NCBI GenBank assembly: GCA_036351775.1
Contig: JAZBPX010000043.1
Coordinates: forward strand, 43,165-107,164
Direction: 5' to 3'
DNA length: 64,000 nucleotides
Source: Pacificimonas sp036351775
GTDB lineage: Bacteria > Pseudomonadota > Alphaproteobacteria > Sphingomonadales > Sphingomonadaceae
The translations under genes were made by a program, and so were the position numbers. Shown piece after piece: positions 1-9,444 of this stretch. Under the pieces are notes generated by a model. It saw nothing but the letters and a program-made list of their open reading frames with translations. It did no database searches and was not told the origin of the DNA. The number at the start of each line of letters is the position of its first letter. Within the stretch, counting starts at the first letter, position 1.

Positions 1-537
1 CGCGGGCCATGGCGAGGCGCTTCACCGTGTCGGAGATCGCGCCGAGTTCAGCGCGCGTGGATTTCAGGAACTTGCGGCGGGCGGGTACCTTCTCGAACAG
101 CCCCTCGATGACGACCTGCGTTCCGGGCTGGCGTGCGGCCGGGCCTTCGGCAACCGGCCCGCCATGGTCTATCTCGATCTGCCACCCCTCCCCGTCCGCC
201 GTGCGGCTAGCGAGCGTGAAACGGCTGACGCTTGCGATGGAGGGTAGCGCCTCGCCGCGAAAACCGAGGGTGGCGATGCGCTCAAGATCTTCATCCGCCA
301 GCTTGGAGGTGCAGTGTCGTTGGACGGCGAGGCGCATTTCCCCGGCGGTCATGCCGCGGCCGTCATCGGTCACCTCGATCCGGCCGCGCCCCCCGTCTTC
401 GAGAGCGATCACGATCCGGTTCGCGCCCGCGTCGAGCGCGTTCTCGACCAGTTCCTTCACGGCGGATGCGGGCCGCTCGACGACCTCTCCGGCCGCGATG
501 CGGTCGACAAGCGTTTCGGGAAGGCGGCGGATGGTCA
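1..537 (-). CDS. mutL: DNA mismatch repair protein MutL, N-terminal part (runs off the window)
   Basis: Only the first 179 codons are present; the gene continues beyond position 1. The translation begins MTIRRLPETLVDRIAAGEVV and shows the GHKL ATPase motifs of MutL: VENALDAGA (residues 31-39), DDGRGM (58-63) and GFRGEAL (92-98). MutL couples MutS mismatch recognition to downstream strand removal. The start is the ATG at 537. The gene is divergent from mreB, so 538-722 should hold both promoters; I could not single out a convincing -35/-10 pair there. Family assignment is very secure. Confidence 0.96.
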
Positions 538-722
538 TGGCCGAAGTCAGCCTAACAGGGTTTGCATCGATTCGTCAGCGGCGCCGATCGATGCAAGCGC
601 AGGCAAGGCTTCGCCAAGCCTATGTTAGAAATATCGCCCGCCGCCAGTGGGCTTATGGACCCGCGGACGTTATGAAGCGTATCTCTAGTAACACACCCCG
701 AGCGAAAGTCCGCGTAGACCCC

Positions 723-1757
723 ATGTTCAACAAGATATTCTCCTTCCTTAGCAAGGATATGGCCATCGACCTGGGGACGGCGAACACGTTGGTTTACGTC
801 CGCGGAGAAGGGATCGTTCTGAACGAACCGTCCGTCGTTGCCATGGAGACGATCGACGGGCGCAAGGTCGTGAAGGCCGTCGGTAACGATGCCAAGATGA
901 TGATGGGCAAGACGCCCGGCACGATCGAGGCCATCCGGCCGCTGTCCGAGGGCGTGATCGCCGACATCGACATCGCCGAGGTCATGATCAAGCACTTCAT
1001 CGAGAAGGTGCACCGGCGCAGTTTCCTGTCCTATCCGGAGATCGTCATCTGCGTGCCGTCGGGATCGACGAAGGTCGAGCGGCGCGCCATTCGCGACGCG
1101 GCGCTGAACGCCGGCGCTGGCGAGGTCTACCTGATCGACGAGCCCATGGCCGCCGCGATCGGTGCGGGCATGCCGGTTACAGAGCCCATCGGTTCGATGA
1201 TCGTCGACATCGGCGGCGGGACGACCGAGGTCGCGGTCCTGTCGCTGCGCGGTCTGGCCTACACGACCAGTGTCCGGACCGGCGGCGACAAGATGGACGA
1301 TGCCATCGTCAACTATATCCGGCGCAACCATAACCTTCTCATCGGCGATGCGACGGCGGAGCGCATCAAGTCCGAGATCGGAACGGCGAAACCGCCCGCC
1401 GAGGGTCTTGGCAAGACGCTCGACATCAAGGGGCGCGACCTGATGAACGGGGTGCCGAAAGAGATAACAATCAACCAGGCGCAGGTGGCCGAAGCCCTGT
1501 CGGAGCCGGTCAGCCAGATCATCGAGGGCGTGCGCGCCGCACTGGAAAACACCGCGCCCGAACTGGCAGCGGACATCGTCGATCAGGGCATCGTCATGGC
1601 GGGCGGCGGTTCGCTGCTGGGCCAGTTGGATGAAGTCATCCGCGATGCAACGGGCCTGCCGGTCACCGTTGCCGACGATCCACTGACCTGCGTCGCCTTG
1701 GGCACCGGAAAGGCGCTGGAGGATCCGATCTACCGCGGCGTCCTGACCACGCAGTAG
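723..1757 (+). CDS. mreB: Rod shape-determining protein MreB
   Basis: This is a 344-aa actin-like cytoskeletal ATPase that organises lateral cell-wall synthesis. The start at 723 gives the family-typical N terminus MFNKIFSFLSKDMAIDLGTA; an in-frame ATG at 672 would add 17 residues and is less likely. The phosphate-1 loop (DLGTANTLVY), the phosphate-2 motif (VDIGGGTTEVAVLS) and the adenosine region (MAGGGSLL) are all visible, and the length is normal. It is the first gene of mreB-mreC-mreD-mrdA-rodA, and mreC follows after 13 bp. The Shine-Dalgarno signal is weak. Confidence 0.97.
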   Translation: MFNKIFSFLSKDMAIDLGTANTLVYVRGEGIVLNEPSVVAMETIDGRKVVKAVGNDAKMMMGKTPGTIEAIRPLSEGVIADIDIAEVMIKHFIEKVHRRSFLSYPEIVICVPSGSTKVERRAIRDAALNAGAGEVYLIDEPMAAAIGAGMPVTEPIGSMIVDIGGGTTEVAVLSLRGLAYTTSVRTGGDKMDDAIVNYIRRNHNLLIGDATAERIKSEIGTAKPPAEGLGKTLDIKGRDLMNGVPKEITINQAQVAEALSEPVSQIIEGVRAALENTAPELAADIVDQGIVMAGGGSLLGQLDEVIRDATGLPVTVADDPLTCVALGTGKALEDPIYRGVLTTQ

Positions 1758-1770
1758 GCGGCCCGAGCCC

Positions 1771-2691
1771 TTGGCCTGGCCCCCAAGACGTATTCAGACG
1801 CGGCGCACGCTGCGAGAGCGCAACCAGGCCGTCATCAGCCGCGGGCTGATCCTCTTTGCCATTGTCATAGCCGCCATGGTGCTGTTGGCAGGGCGCTATT
1901 TCCCGCAGCAGACCGACAGCCTGCGCGGCGCGGCGGCGGATGTGACCGTGCCGGTCTGGAGCGTTCTGAACGCACCGGTAACGTGGCTGTCAAATGCGGG
2001 AGCGAACATCTCCGCCTACTGGAACGCCGCCGAGCGCATCAAGGTGCTGCAGGGGCGCGAGCAGCTGTACCTGGAACGGCGCGTCGAGTTCGAGGAAGCC
2101 GTTCGCGAGAACCGGGAACTGCGGCAGCTGATGAATGTCGTCGATCCGAACCGGGCGGCGGTCGGTACCTTTGCAGTATCGGGCGCGACGAGCGGTGCCT
2201 ACGCCCGCGAGGCGCTGATCGGCGGCGGCTTTCGCCACGGGGTTCGTAATGGCCAGCCGGTGCGGACAGCCTCCGGCCTGATCGGGCGCACCGTCGAGGT
2301 CGGACGAAACGCGACGCGCGTGCTGTTGGTCACTGATTCCGAAAGCCGGGTGCCGGTACGCGTCGTCAGGACGGGCCTGCCCGCGCTCGTTATCGGCACG
2401 AACGAGCCGTTGGTGCGCGTGGACCTGACGGGGCCGACGTCGAACGAGGTACAGGTGGGCGACAGGCTGGTTACATCCGGCGACGGCGGCCTGTTCGCGC
2501 CCGGCGTGATCGTCGCCACCATCGTGGAGATCGGCGATACCATGCCGCTGGCCCGCCCCTCCGCCGTCCCATCGCTTGCGCAGTACGCGATCGTGGAGGA
2601 ACCGTGGGGTACGAACTTCGAACCCTTCCCGGACGGTGAGGAAGCGCAGGGCGAGGCCGCGCTGCCGAGCGAAACGACACCGGCCCCGTAA
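1771..2691 (+). CDS. mreC: Rod shape-determining protein MreC (TTG start)
   Basis: This 306-aa inner-membrane protein is the periplasmic scaffold linking MreB to PBP2/RodA. The predicted start is TTG at 1771. A single membrane segment lies at about residues 24-42 (LILFAIVIAAMVLLAG), followed by an Asn/Glu/Arg-rich coiled-coil stretch (about 85-115) and the beta-barrel region with the typical DSESRVPVRV and GDRLVTSGDGGLFAPGV motifs. The C-terminal tail is acidic and poorly conserved. It sits 13 bp after mreB and 2 bp before mreD, so the genes are surely co-transcribed. Confidence 0.93.
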   Translation: MAWPPRRIQTRRTLRERNQAVISRGLILFAIVIAAMVLLAGRYFPQQTDSLRGAAADVTVPVWSVLNAPVTWLSNAGANISAYWNAAERIKVLQGREQLYLERRVEFEEAVRENRELRQLMNVVDPNRAAVGTFAVSGATSGAYAREALIGGGFRHGVRNGQPVRTASGLIGRTVEVGRNATRVLLVTDSESRVPVRVVRTGLPALVIGTNEPLVRVDLTGPTSNEVQVGDRLVTSGDGGLFAPGVIVATIVEIGDTMPLARPSAVPSLAQYAIVEEPWGTNFEPFPDGEEAQGEAALPSETTPAP

Positions 2692-2693
2692 CG

Positions 2694-3239
2694 ATGGCGC
2701 GCGAAGGACGCCCGTTCAATACACTCTCTACGGGAGAGCAGCTCGCCGTTGTGCTGGCCGGCACCCTCGGCATAATTCCGCCGCTGATTGTGGCCATCGG
2801 GTTTCTGATCCTGACAGTCCCGTTCTTCCCGCCCATTGCCCTGATGCCGAACATGGGGCTGGTCCTGGTTTTCCTGTTTGCGCTCTACCGCCCGCGGCAG
2901 TTGCCGGTCTGGATGGGCGTGCCGCTGGGACTGTGGGCCGATGTTCTTCTCGGTATGCCCTTTGGCGCGAACGGATTTGCGCTGCCGCTATTCATGCTGG
3001 CGGTACAGTGGTTTGATACACATACGCGGCGGATGCACTGGTCCATGGACTGGCTGGTCGCGGTGCCGTTCCTGCTTGGATACAAGAGTTTCCTGTGGCT
3101 GATTTGCGTTACCATCGGACCTTCCGCGCCGCTGGTGCCGTTCCTAAGTCAGGGACTGGCGACGCTGGCGGTCTTTCCGCTCGTCGCCTTCCTGTTCGTC
3201 AGCATCCAGCGGCGATTTGTGGATAGGATCAGCGCGTGA
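2694..3239 (+). CDS. mreD: Rod shape-determining protein MreD
   Basis: This 181-aa protein is made mostly of hydrophobic segments (about five), as in MreD, the inner-membrane partner of MreC. The sequence ALYRPRQLPVWMGVPLGLWADVL contains the family's conserved pattern of a basic loop followed by a G-x-x-x-D membrane helix. The ATG lies 2 bp after the mreC stop, and the stop overlaps the GTG start of mrdA by 4 bp (GTGA). Identity rests on position as much as sequence, because MreD is poorly conserved. Confidence 0.88.
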   Translation: MAREGRPFNTLSTGEQLAVVLAGTLGIIPPLIVAIGFLILTVPFFPPIALMPNMGLVLVFLFALYRPRQLPVWMGVPLGLWADVLLGMPFGANGFALPLFMLAVQWFDTHTRRMHWSMDWLVAVPFLLGYKSFLWLICVTIGPSAPLVPFLSQGLATLAVFPLVAFLFVSIQRRFVDRISA

Positions 3240-5158
3240 GGACCGATGCCCAGCGGCAGCAGACCTTTTCCCGCCGAGCGGTCATGCTTGGCGGGCTGCA
3301 GGCTGCTGCGGGCGTCCTGATCGGTGGGCGGCTGATCTATTTAAGCGTTTTCGAAGGCGAGAAGTACAAGACGCTGGCCGAAGAAAACCGCGTCGCCGTC
3401 CGCCTGATCCCGCCCCGGCGCGGCTGGCTGACCGACCGCAACGGCCAGCCCATGGCAATCAACCAGCCGGAATACAGGCTGGAGCTGGTACCCGAGCAGA
3501 TCAGCGACATGCCCAAGACGCTGGCGGGGCTGCAGCGGCTTCTGGACCTCGACGCCGAGACCATGGACCGGATCCGCAAGGACATCGACGAGAAGCCCGC
3601 CTATCTGCCGGTCGAAGTCGCAACGAATGTCGACTGGGACCGCTACACCGCGATCAATGTCCGCCTGCCCGAGCTGGAGGGTGTGCAGCCGGTGCGCGGT
3701 TTCACGCGCTATTATCCGGACGGCGCGGCTGTTGGCCACCTGATGGGCTATGTCGCCGCCCCGACCCGCGAGCAATATGTCGAGGCGGACAAGGACCCGC
3801 TTTACCTGCACCCCGCCTTCAAGGTCGGAAAGGACGGCGTAGAGCGCGAACTCGACGAACGGCTGCGCGGCGAGCGGGGCGCGCGGCGGGTCGAGGTGAA
3901 CGCGCGCGGGCGGATCATCCGTGACCTTGAAACGCAGCCCGATACGCCGGGCGAAACCGTGCGGCTCAGTATCGACCGGGAATTGCAGGCGTTCGCGGCG
4001 CGGCGCATCGGTCCGGAATCGGCGTCCGTTGTCGTGATGGACGTCCTGACCGGCGAAGTCCTGACGATGGTCTCGATGCCCGCCTTCGATCCCAACGACT
4101 TTTCTGACGGCATCAGCCACAAGGAATGGGACGCGCTTATGGGCGATGAGATGCGCCCGCTGATCAACAAGACGGTGCAGGGACTCTACCCGCCCGGCTC
4201 CACGTTCAAGATGGTCACGGCGCTGGCCGCGCTGGAACACGGGGTCAGCCCCGAAGACCGCGTGGTATGCGGCGGCGGCTATCAGCTTGGTCGCCACCGG
4301 TTCGGGTGCTGGAAACGCGGCGGTCATGGGTCCACTGACCTCTACAAGTCGATCTACCAGAGCTGTAATGTCTATTACTACACGCGCGGGCGGCAGGTCG
4401 GAATCGATGCGATCCATTCGACGGGCCAGCGGCTGGGCCTCGGCGAGCGGTTCGAAACACTGCAAGTGCCGAACCAGAATGCCGGAATCCTGCCCGATCC
4501 GGCGTGGAAGCAGGAACGTTACGACCAGGACTGGCTGGTCGGCGAAACGCTGAACAGCGCCATTGGCCAGGGTTACAACGCGCTGTCACCGCTTCAGCTG
4601 GCAGTCATGACGGCGCGCATCGCCTCGGGTAACACCGTGTCGCCGACGCTTCTGGCCGGTGACGAGCAGGGCGGGCGCGCGCTTGATATCGACCCGCAGC
4701 ATCTTGTCCCCGTGCGGCATGGCATGGATCTGTGCGTCAACGGTCCGGCCGGTACGGCGGGCCGGTCGCGCCTGCCGCTTGAAGAGGTGCGCATGGCCGG
4801 CAAGACGGGAACCGCGCAGGTGCGCGCGCTGTCGCGAAACCGGGGCGGTGCGATCCCGTGGAAGTACCGCGACCACGGCCTGTTCGTCGCCTACGCCCCG
4901 GTCGAGAATCCGCGCTACGCGATCAGCGTGACGGTCGAACATGGCGGCGGCGGCAGCGTCGCCGCCGCGCCGATCGCGAAGGACGTGATGACCTTCCTGT
5001 ACGACAAGGACGCGGCGCTGGAGTCGCTAAGGCGTCTGGAAAGCATGTGGGGGATCGAGCCGGTTGCCGCCGACCTGTTCCGTCCGCCCGTACCTGCCGC
5101 GGGTCGGCAGATGGGAGACACGGCGGATGGCCAGCCTGTCGCTACCCGACCGGCTTAG
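3236..5158 (+). CDS. mrdA: Penicillin-binding protein 2 (peptidoglycan transpeptidase MrdA)
   Basis: This 640-aa class B PBP crosslinks lateral peptidoglycan together with RodA. It starts at GTG 3236, overlapping mreD. An N-terminal membrane anchor lies at about residues 16-38, followed by the pedestal domain and then the transpeptidase domain with SxxK (S322 in PPGSTFKM), SxN (SCN near 376) and KTG (K523 in AGKTGTAQ). The length is standard. The 3' end overlaps rodA by 32 bp, which suggests translational coupling. Confidence 0.96.
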   Translation: MRTDAQRQQTFSRRAVMLGGLQAAAGVLIGGRLIYLSVFEGEKYKTLAEENRVAVRLIPPRRGWLTDRNGQPMAINQPEYRLELVPEQISDMPKTLAGLQRLLDLDAETMDRIRKDIDEKPAYLPVEVATNVDWDRYTAINVRLPELEGVQPVRGFTRYYPDGAAVGHLMGYVAAPTREQYVEADKDPLYLHPAFKVGKDGVERELDERLRGERGARRVEVNARGRIIRDLETQPDTPGETVRLSIDRELQAFAARRIGPESASVVVMDVLTGEVLTMVSMPAFDPNDFSDGISHKEWDALMGDEMRPLINKTVQGLYPPGSTFKMVTALAALEHGVSPEDRVVCGGGYQLGRHRFGCWKRGGHGSTDLYKSIYQSCNVYYYTRGRQVGIDAIHSTGQRLGLGERFETLQVPNQNAGILPDPAWKQERYDQDWLVGETLNSAIGQGYNALSPLQLAVMTARIASGNTVSPTLLAGDEQGGRALDIDPQHLVPVRHGMDLCVNGPAGTAGRSRLPLEEVRMAGKTGTAQVRALSRNRGGAIPWKYRDHGLFVAYAPVENPRYAISVTVEHGGGGSVAAAPIAKDVMTFLYDKDAALESLRRLESMWGIEPVAADLFRPPVPAAGRQMGDTADGQPVATRPA

Positions 5159-6254
5159 CCGGATTCCCATAGTCACGCTGATGGCCGTCATCGGCCTCGG
5201 TGCGTTCAGCATCCTGATCCTGTATTCGGCGGCCGGCGGCAGTGTCGAACCCTGGGCGATGAACCACGCCATTCGGTTCGGGGTGCTGTTCACGATGATG
5301 CTGGTGCTCAGCCAGATGGACGTCACGCTATGGCTTAGAACCGCCTACTGGGCCTATGCGGGATGTTTCGTCCTGCTGGTCGCGGTCGAGATCGTGGGAC
5401 AGCTTGGCGGCGGGTCGCAGCGCTGGCTGAACCTGGGGTTCATGAACCTGCAGCCATCCGAACTGATGAAGATCGCCGTCGTGCTCGCGCTGGCCCGATA
5501 TTATCATTTCCTGCCGCGCGCAGAGCTGAAGAGCCTGCGGGCGCTGGTCCTGCCGGGCGTGCTGATGGTCATGCCGGCGGGACTGGTCATGATGCAGCCG
5601 GACCTTGGCACGGCGCTGACCATCATCCTTGGCGGCGTTACGGTCGTTTTTCTAGCGGGCGCGCCGCTGTGGCTGTTCATCACGGCCACGGTCGGTGCAG
5701 TCGTTGGCATTCCGCTCGCGGTCCAGTTCCTGCTGGAACCCTACCAGCAGCGGCGGGTGCTGACGTTCCTCGACCCGGAGGCCGATCCGCTTGGCGCAGG
5801 ATATCATATCACCCAGTCGAAGATCGCCATCGGGTCGGGCGGCGTCGACGGCAAGGGCTTCCTGTCCGGTACGCAAAGTCATCTGCAATATCTGCCCGAG
5901 CAGCAGACCGACTTCATCTTCGCCACGATGACGGAGGAATGGGGCATGCTGGGCGGGTTCTTCGTGATGGCCTGCTACGCGGTCATCATGGCGCGCGGAA
6001 TCTACACCGCCCTGACGGCGAGGACCGTGTTCGTGCAGCTTGCCGCTTACGGCCTGACGATGACCCTGTTCCTGTACGTGTTCATCAACCTGGCGATGGT
6101 CATGGGGTTCGCGCCCGTTGTCGGCATTCCCCTGCCGCTGATGAGCTATGGCGGGTCGGCGATGCTGACGGCGCTGCTGCTGCTGGGCATCCTGATGTCG
6201 CTGCACGCGGAAAAGGACCGGACGAGCCTGCGCGGCGGGCCGGCGGAGCTGTAG
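5127..6254 (+). CDS. rodA: Rod shape-determining peptidoglycan glycosyltransferase RodA
   Basis: This 375-aa SEDS-family polymerase polymerises lipid II in the elongasome. The start at ATG 5127 gives MASLSLPDRLSRIPIVTL and has GGGAG upstream inside mrdA; an extended frame upstream begins with unrelated residues. About ten membrane helices are visible, with SEDS hallmarks QRWLNLGFMNLQPSELMKI, the large periplasmic loop (QSKIAIGSGGVDGKGF, QTDFIFATMTEEWG) and PLPLMSYGGSAM near the C terminus. It is the last gene of the operon. Confidence 0.96.
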   Translation: MASLSLPDRLSRIPIVTLMAVIGLGAFSILILYSAAGGSVEPWAMNHAIRFGVLFTMMLVLSQMDVTLWLRTAYWAYAGCFVLLVAVEIVGQLGGGSQRWLNLGFMNLQPSELMKIAVVLALARYYHFLPRAELKSLRALVLPGVLMVMPAGLVMMQPDLGTALTIILGGVTVVFLAGAPLWLFITATVGAVVGIPLAVQFLLEPYQQRRVLTFLDPEADPLGAGYHITQSKIAIGSGGVDGKGFLSGTQSHLQYLPEQQTDFIFATMTEEWGMLGGFFVMACYAVIMARGIYTALTARTVFVQLAAYGLTMTLFLYVFINLAMVMGFAPVVGIPLPLMSYGGSAMLTALLLLGILMSLHAEKDRTSLRGGPAEL

Positions 6255-6338
6255 GTGCCCCCGCGCCTTTGGCGTTTGACTTCGCACCGCGCCGTCCCTA
6301 TCTCGCCGCCTCCGCCAGACGGTGCCTGAAAAGGCAGT

Positions 6339-6414
<76 letters not shown>

Positions 6415-6432
6415 TTTTCCCGTACCCCATTC

Positions 6433-6478
6433 GCAAGGATTGCAAAGCGGCGTTAGCGTTCCGGCAACAAATCCTTGC
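6433..6478. promoter_or_regulatory. Inverted repeat upstream of cysD (possible operator or RNA hairpin)
   Basis: GCAAGGAT (6433-6440) is repeated inverted as ATCCTTGC (6471-6478), extending to 9 bp with one more pair and separated by about 30 bp. It lies between the tRNA gene and cysD, in the only intergenic space before the sulfate-activation genes. It could be an operator, a leader hairpin or a tRNA transcript terminator. No T tract follows, so a terminator is the least likely. Inference only. Confidence 0.35.
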
Positions 6479-6544
6479 ATAGTGAACCGTGCGCGGCGGC
6501 TTGGCCTTGTGCAGCCGTTCACCTAGGAGCCGGGCCTTGCCCCG

Positions 6545-7501
6545 ATGCCCCATCTCTCTGCGGAGCCTATTTTGACCAGCCCAGCCCCCGCGGCGTCCCC
6601 CTATATGCTGACCCATCTCGAACGGCTGGAGGCCGAAGCCATCCACATCATGCGGGAGGTCGTTGCCGAAACGGAAAAGCCGGTCATGCTGTATTCGGTA
6701 GGCAAGGACAGCTCCGTCATGCTGCATCTGGCGCGGAAGGCGTTCCACCCCTCCCCGCCGCCCTTTCCGTTCCTGCATGTTGCATCCGGCTGGGACTTCA
6801 AGGACCTGCTGGCGCACCGCGACAAGACCGTCGCCGAACATGACCTGAAGCTGATCGTCGCGGAGAACGAGACAGCGGACGAAGACGGCATCAACCCCTT
6901 CGACACCGGATCGGCGCTCTATTCACAGACCATGTTGACCGATCCGCTGAAGAAGGCGCTGAGCGAGCAGGGCTTCGACGCGGCCTTTGGCGGCGGACGG
7001 CGCGACGAGGAAAAGGCGCGCGCGAAAGAGCGGATCTTTTCCTTTCGTAATGCGCAGCACCGCTGGGACCCCAAGAACCAGCGGCCGGAGCTTTGGAACC
7101 TCTACAACGCCAGGAAGAACAAGGGCGAAAGCATCCGTGTTTTCCCCCTGTCGAACTGGACCGAACTGGACATCTGGCAATATATCATGTTGGAAAACAT
7201 CGATATTGTCCCGCTCTATTACTCGGCCATTCGGCCGACGGTCGTCCGCGACGGCGCGCTGCTGATGGTCGATGACGAGCGCTACCGTTTCGAGGACGGC
7301 GACGAGGTCGTCGAGCGGAGTATCCGGTTCCGGACACTCGGTTGCTATCCGCTTACCGGCGGCGTCGAAAGCGACGCGGAAACACTGCCCGCCATCGTGC
7401 AGGAAATGCTTCTGGCGACGACCAGCGAGCGGCAGGGCCGCGCCATCGACAAGGGTCAGGGCGCGACGATGGAAGACAAGAAGTCGGAAGGATACTTCTG
7501 A
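6545..7501 (+). CDS. cysD: Sulfate adenylyltransferase subunit 2 CysD
   Basis: This 318-aa ATP-sulfurylase catalytic subunit makes APS from ATP and sulfate with CysN. The PP-loop SVGKDSSVMLHLARKAF, the FGGGRRDEEKARAKER block, HRWDPKNQRPELW and the C-terminal TTSERQGR...GYF are all conserved. The motif usually read as LHVDTGW/TW is LHVASGW here. The start is uncertain. ATG 6545 is used, but its AGGAG is about 16 bp away, while an in-frame TTG at 6572 has GGAG 6 bp upstream. The stop overlaps the cysNC start (TGATG). Confidence 0.94.
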   Translation: MPHLSAEPILTSPAPAASPYMLTHLERLEAEAIHIMREVVAETEKPVMLYSVGKDSSVMLHLARKAFHPSPPPFPFLHVASGWDFKDLLAHRDKTVAEHDLKLIVAENETADEDGINPFDTGSALYSQTMLTDPLKKALSEQGFDAAFGGGRRDEEKARAKERIFSFRNAQHRWDPKNQRPELWNLYNARKNKGESIRVFPLSNWTELDIWQYIMLENIDIVPLYYSAIRPTVVRDGALLMVDDERYRFEDGDEVVERSIRFRTLGCYPLTGGVESDAETLPAIVQEMLLATTSERQGRAIDKGQGATMEDKKSEGYF

Positions 7502-9444
7502 TGACCGAAACCCCTGCAAAGGAAGGCGGCAAGAGCGTTTACGAAGCCGAGGCGCTCGTCGCCGAGGACATCGACGCCTATCTCGACCAGCATCAGAACA
7601 AGTCGCTGCTGCGCTTCATCACCTGCGGGTCGGTGGACGATGGCAAGTCGACGCTGATCGGACGGCTTCTTTACGATTCCAAGATGATCTTCGAGGATCA
7701 GCTCTCCGCGCTGGAAGCCGATTCGAAGAAGGTCGGCACGCAGGGCGATGACATCGACTTTGCCCTGCTGGTCGATGGGCTGGCCGCGGAACGCGAACAG
7801 GGCATCACCATCGACGTCGCCTACCGCTTTTTCGCGACGGAAAAGCGCAAGTTCATCGTCGCCGACACGCCGGGACACGAGCAGTATACGCGGAACATGG
7901 TGACGGGCGCATCGACGGCCGATCTCGCCGTAATCCTGATCGACGCGCGCAAGGGTGTGCTGGTGCAGACGCGGCGGCACAGCTACCTCGCCCACCTGAT
8001 CGGCATCCGGAACATCGTTCTGGCAGTGAACAAGATGGACCTGGTCGATTACGATCAGGGCCGGTTCGACGAGATCGTCGCCGACTACCGCGAATTTGCG
8101 GACAGCATAGGGATCGAGGCGTTCACGGCGATCCCGCTATCCGGTCTCGCTGGCGATAACATCGCGGCCGCGTCTGCCAACATGCCCTGGTACACGGGCC
8201 AGCCGTTGATCGAGCATCTGAACACGGTCGAGCTGGACACCCAGAGCCAGCGCGCGAAGCCCTTCCGTATGCCGGTGCAATGGGTGAACCGGCCGAACCT
8301 CGATTTCCGCGGCTTTGCCGGACAGATTGCCAGCGGCACGGTGGCGGTCGGTGACCAGGTGCGGGTGCTGCCGTCGGGCAAGGTCAGCCGTATCGACCGG
8401 ATCGTCACCTTCTCGGGCGACCTTGAAACCGCCGCCGCGCCTCAGTCCGTGACGTTGACCCTGGCCGACGAGATCGACTGTTCGCGCGGCGACGTGATCG
8501 CGGTCGCCGACGATCCGCCGCAGGCTGCCGACCAGTTCGAAGCCACGATCGTCTGGATGGCGGAGGCGGCGCTGAAGCCGGGCCGCGCCTACTGGCTGAA
8601 GCTCGCCACGCAGACCGCGTCGGCGACGATCCAGCCGCCGAAATATCAGGTCAACGTCAACACGATGGACCAGCTGGCTGCGAAGACGCTGGAGCTGAAT
8701 GCCATCGGCGTCGCGGAGATCACGACCGACCGGGACCTAGTGTTCGAGCCCTATCATCCAGAAGGCGGCGACGCGCCGAACAGCGAGCTGGGCGGCTTCA
8801 TCCTGATCGACAAGCAGACCAACGCGACCGTCGCCGCGGGTATGCTGAACTTTGCCCTGCGCCGGTCGCAGAATGTGCATCGGCAGGCCCTTTCGATCAA
8901 CAAGGCGACGCGTTCGGCCCTGAAGAACCAGAAGCCGGCCGTGCTGTGGTTCACGGGCCTGTCAGGCAGCGGCAAATCGACGATCGCCAACCTGGTCGAA
9001 CAACGGCTGGTCCGCATGAACCGCCACACCTTCCTCCTGGACGGGGACAATGTTCGTCACGGCCTGAACAAGGATCTGGGCTTTGCGGAGGCCGACCGGA
9101 TCGAGAACATCCGGCGCGTCGGCGAAGTCGCGAAGCTGATGGTGCAGAGCGGCCTGATCGTGATGACGGCCTTCATCTCGCCGTTCCGGGCGGAGCGGCA
9201 GCTGGTCCGCGACATGCTGGAGGACGGCGAGTTTATCGAAGTGTTCGTCGATACACCGCTTGAGGTGGCCGAGGAGCGCGATGTGAAGGGCCTGTACAAG
9301 AAAGCGCGGGCGGGGGACCTGAAAAACTTCACCGGTATCGACAGCCCGTACGAGGCACCGGAGAAGCCGGACATTCACATCGATACGACCGCGATGACTG
9401 CAGAGGCCGCCGCCGACCTGATCGTCGACCGGCTGATCCCGTGA
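7501..9444 (+). CDS. cysNC: Bifunctional sulfate adenylyltransferase subunit 1 / APS kinase CysNC
   Basis: This 647-aa fusion drives APS synthesis by GTP hydrolysis and then phosphorylates APS to PAPS. The CysN half has GTPase motifs GSVDDGKST (43-51), DTPGHEQ (from 122) and NKMD (from 177), followed by EF-Tu-like beta-barrel domains. The CysC half begins near residue 455, with Walker A GLSGSGKST (486-494), DGDNVRHGLN, and FISPFRAER. Translation starts at ATG 7501, overlapping the cysD stop; upstream in-frame codons belong to cysD. Its stop overlaps cysQ. Confidence 0.96.
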   Translation: MTETPAKEGGKSVYEAEALVAEDIDAYLDQHQNKSLLRFITCGSVDDGKSTLIGRLLYDSKMIFEDQLSALEADSKKVGTQGDDIDFALLVDGLAAEREQGITIDVAYRFFATEKRKFIVADTPGHEQYTRNMVTGASTADLAVILIDARKGVLVQTRRHSYLAHLIGIRNIVLAVNKMDLVDYDQGRFDEIVADYREFADSIGIEAFTAIPLSGLAGDNIAAASANMPWYTGQPLIEHLNTVELDTQSQRAKPFRMPVQWVNRPNLDFRGFAGQIASGTVAVGDQVRVLPSGKVSRIDRIVTFSGDLETAAAPQSVTLTLADEIDCSRGDVIAVADDPPQAADQFEATIVWMAEAALKPGRAYWLKLATQTASATIQPPKYQVNVNTMDQLAAKTLELNAIGVAEITTDRDLVFEPYHPEGGDAPNSELGGFILIDKQTNATVAAGMLNFALRRSQNVHRQALSINKATRSALKNQKPAVLWFTGLSGSGKSTIANLVEQRLVRMNRHTFLLDGDNVRHGLNKDLGFAEADRIENIRRVGEVAKLMVQSGLIVMTAFISPFRAERQLVRDMLEDGEFIEVFVDTPLEVAEERDVKGLYKKARAGDLKNFTGIDSPYEAPEKPDIHIDTTAMTAEAAADLIVDRLIP

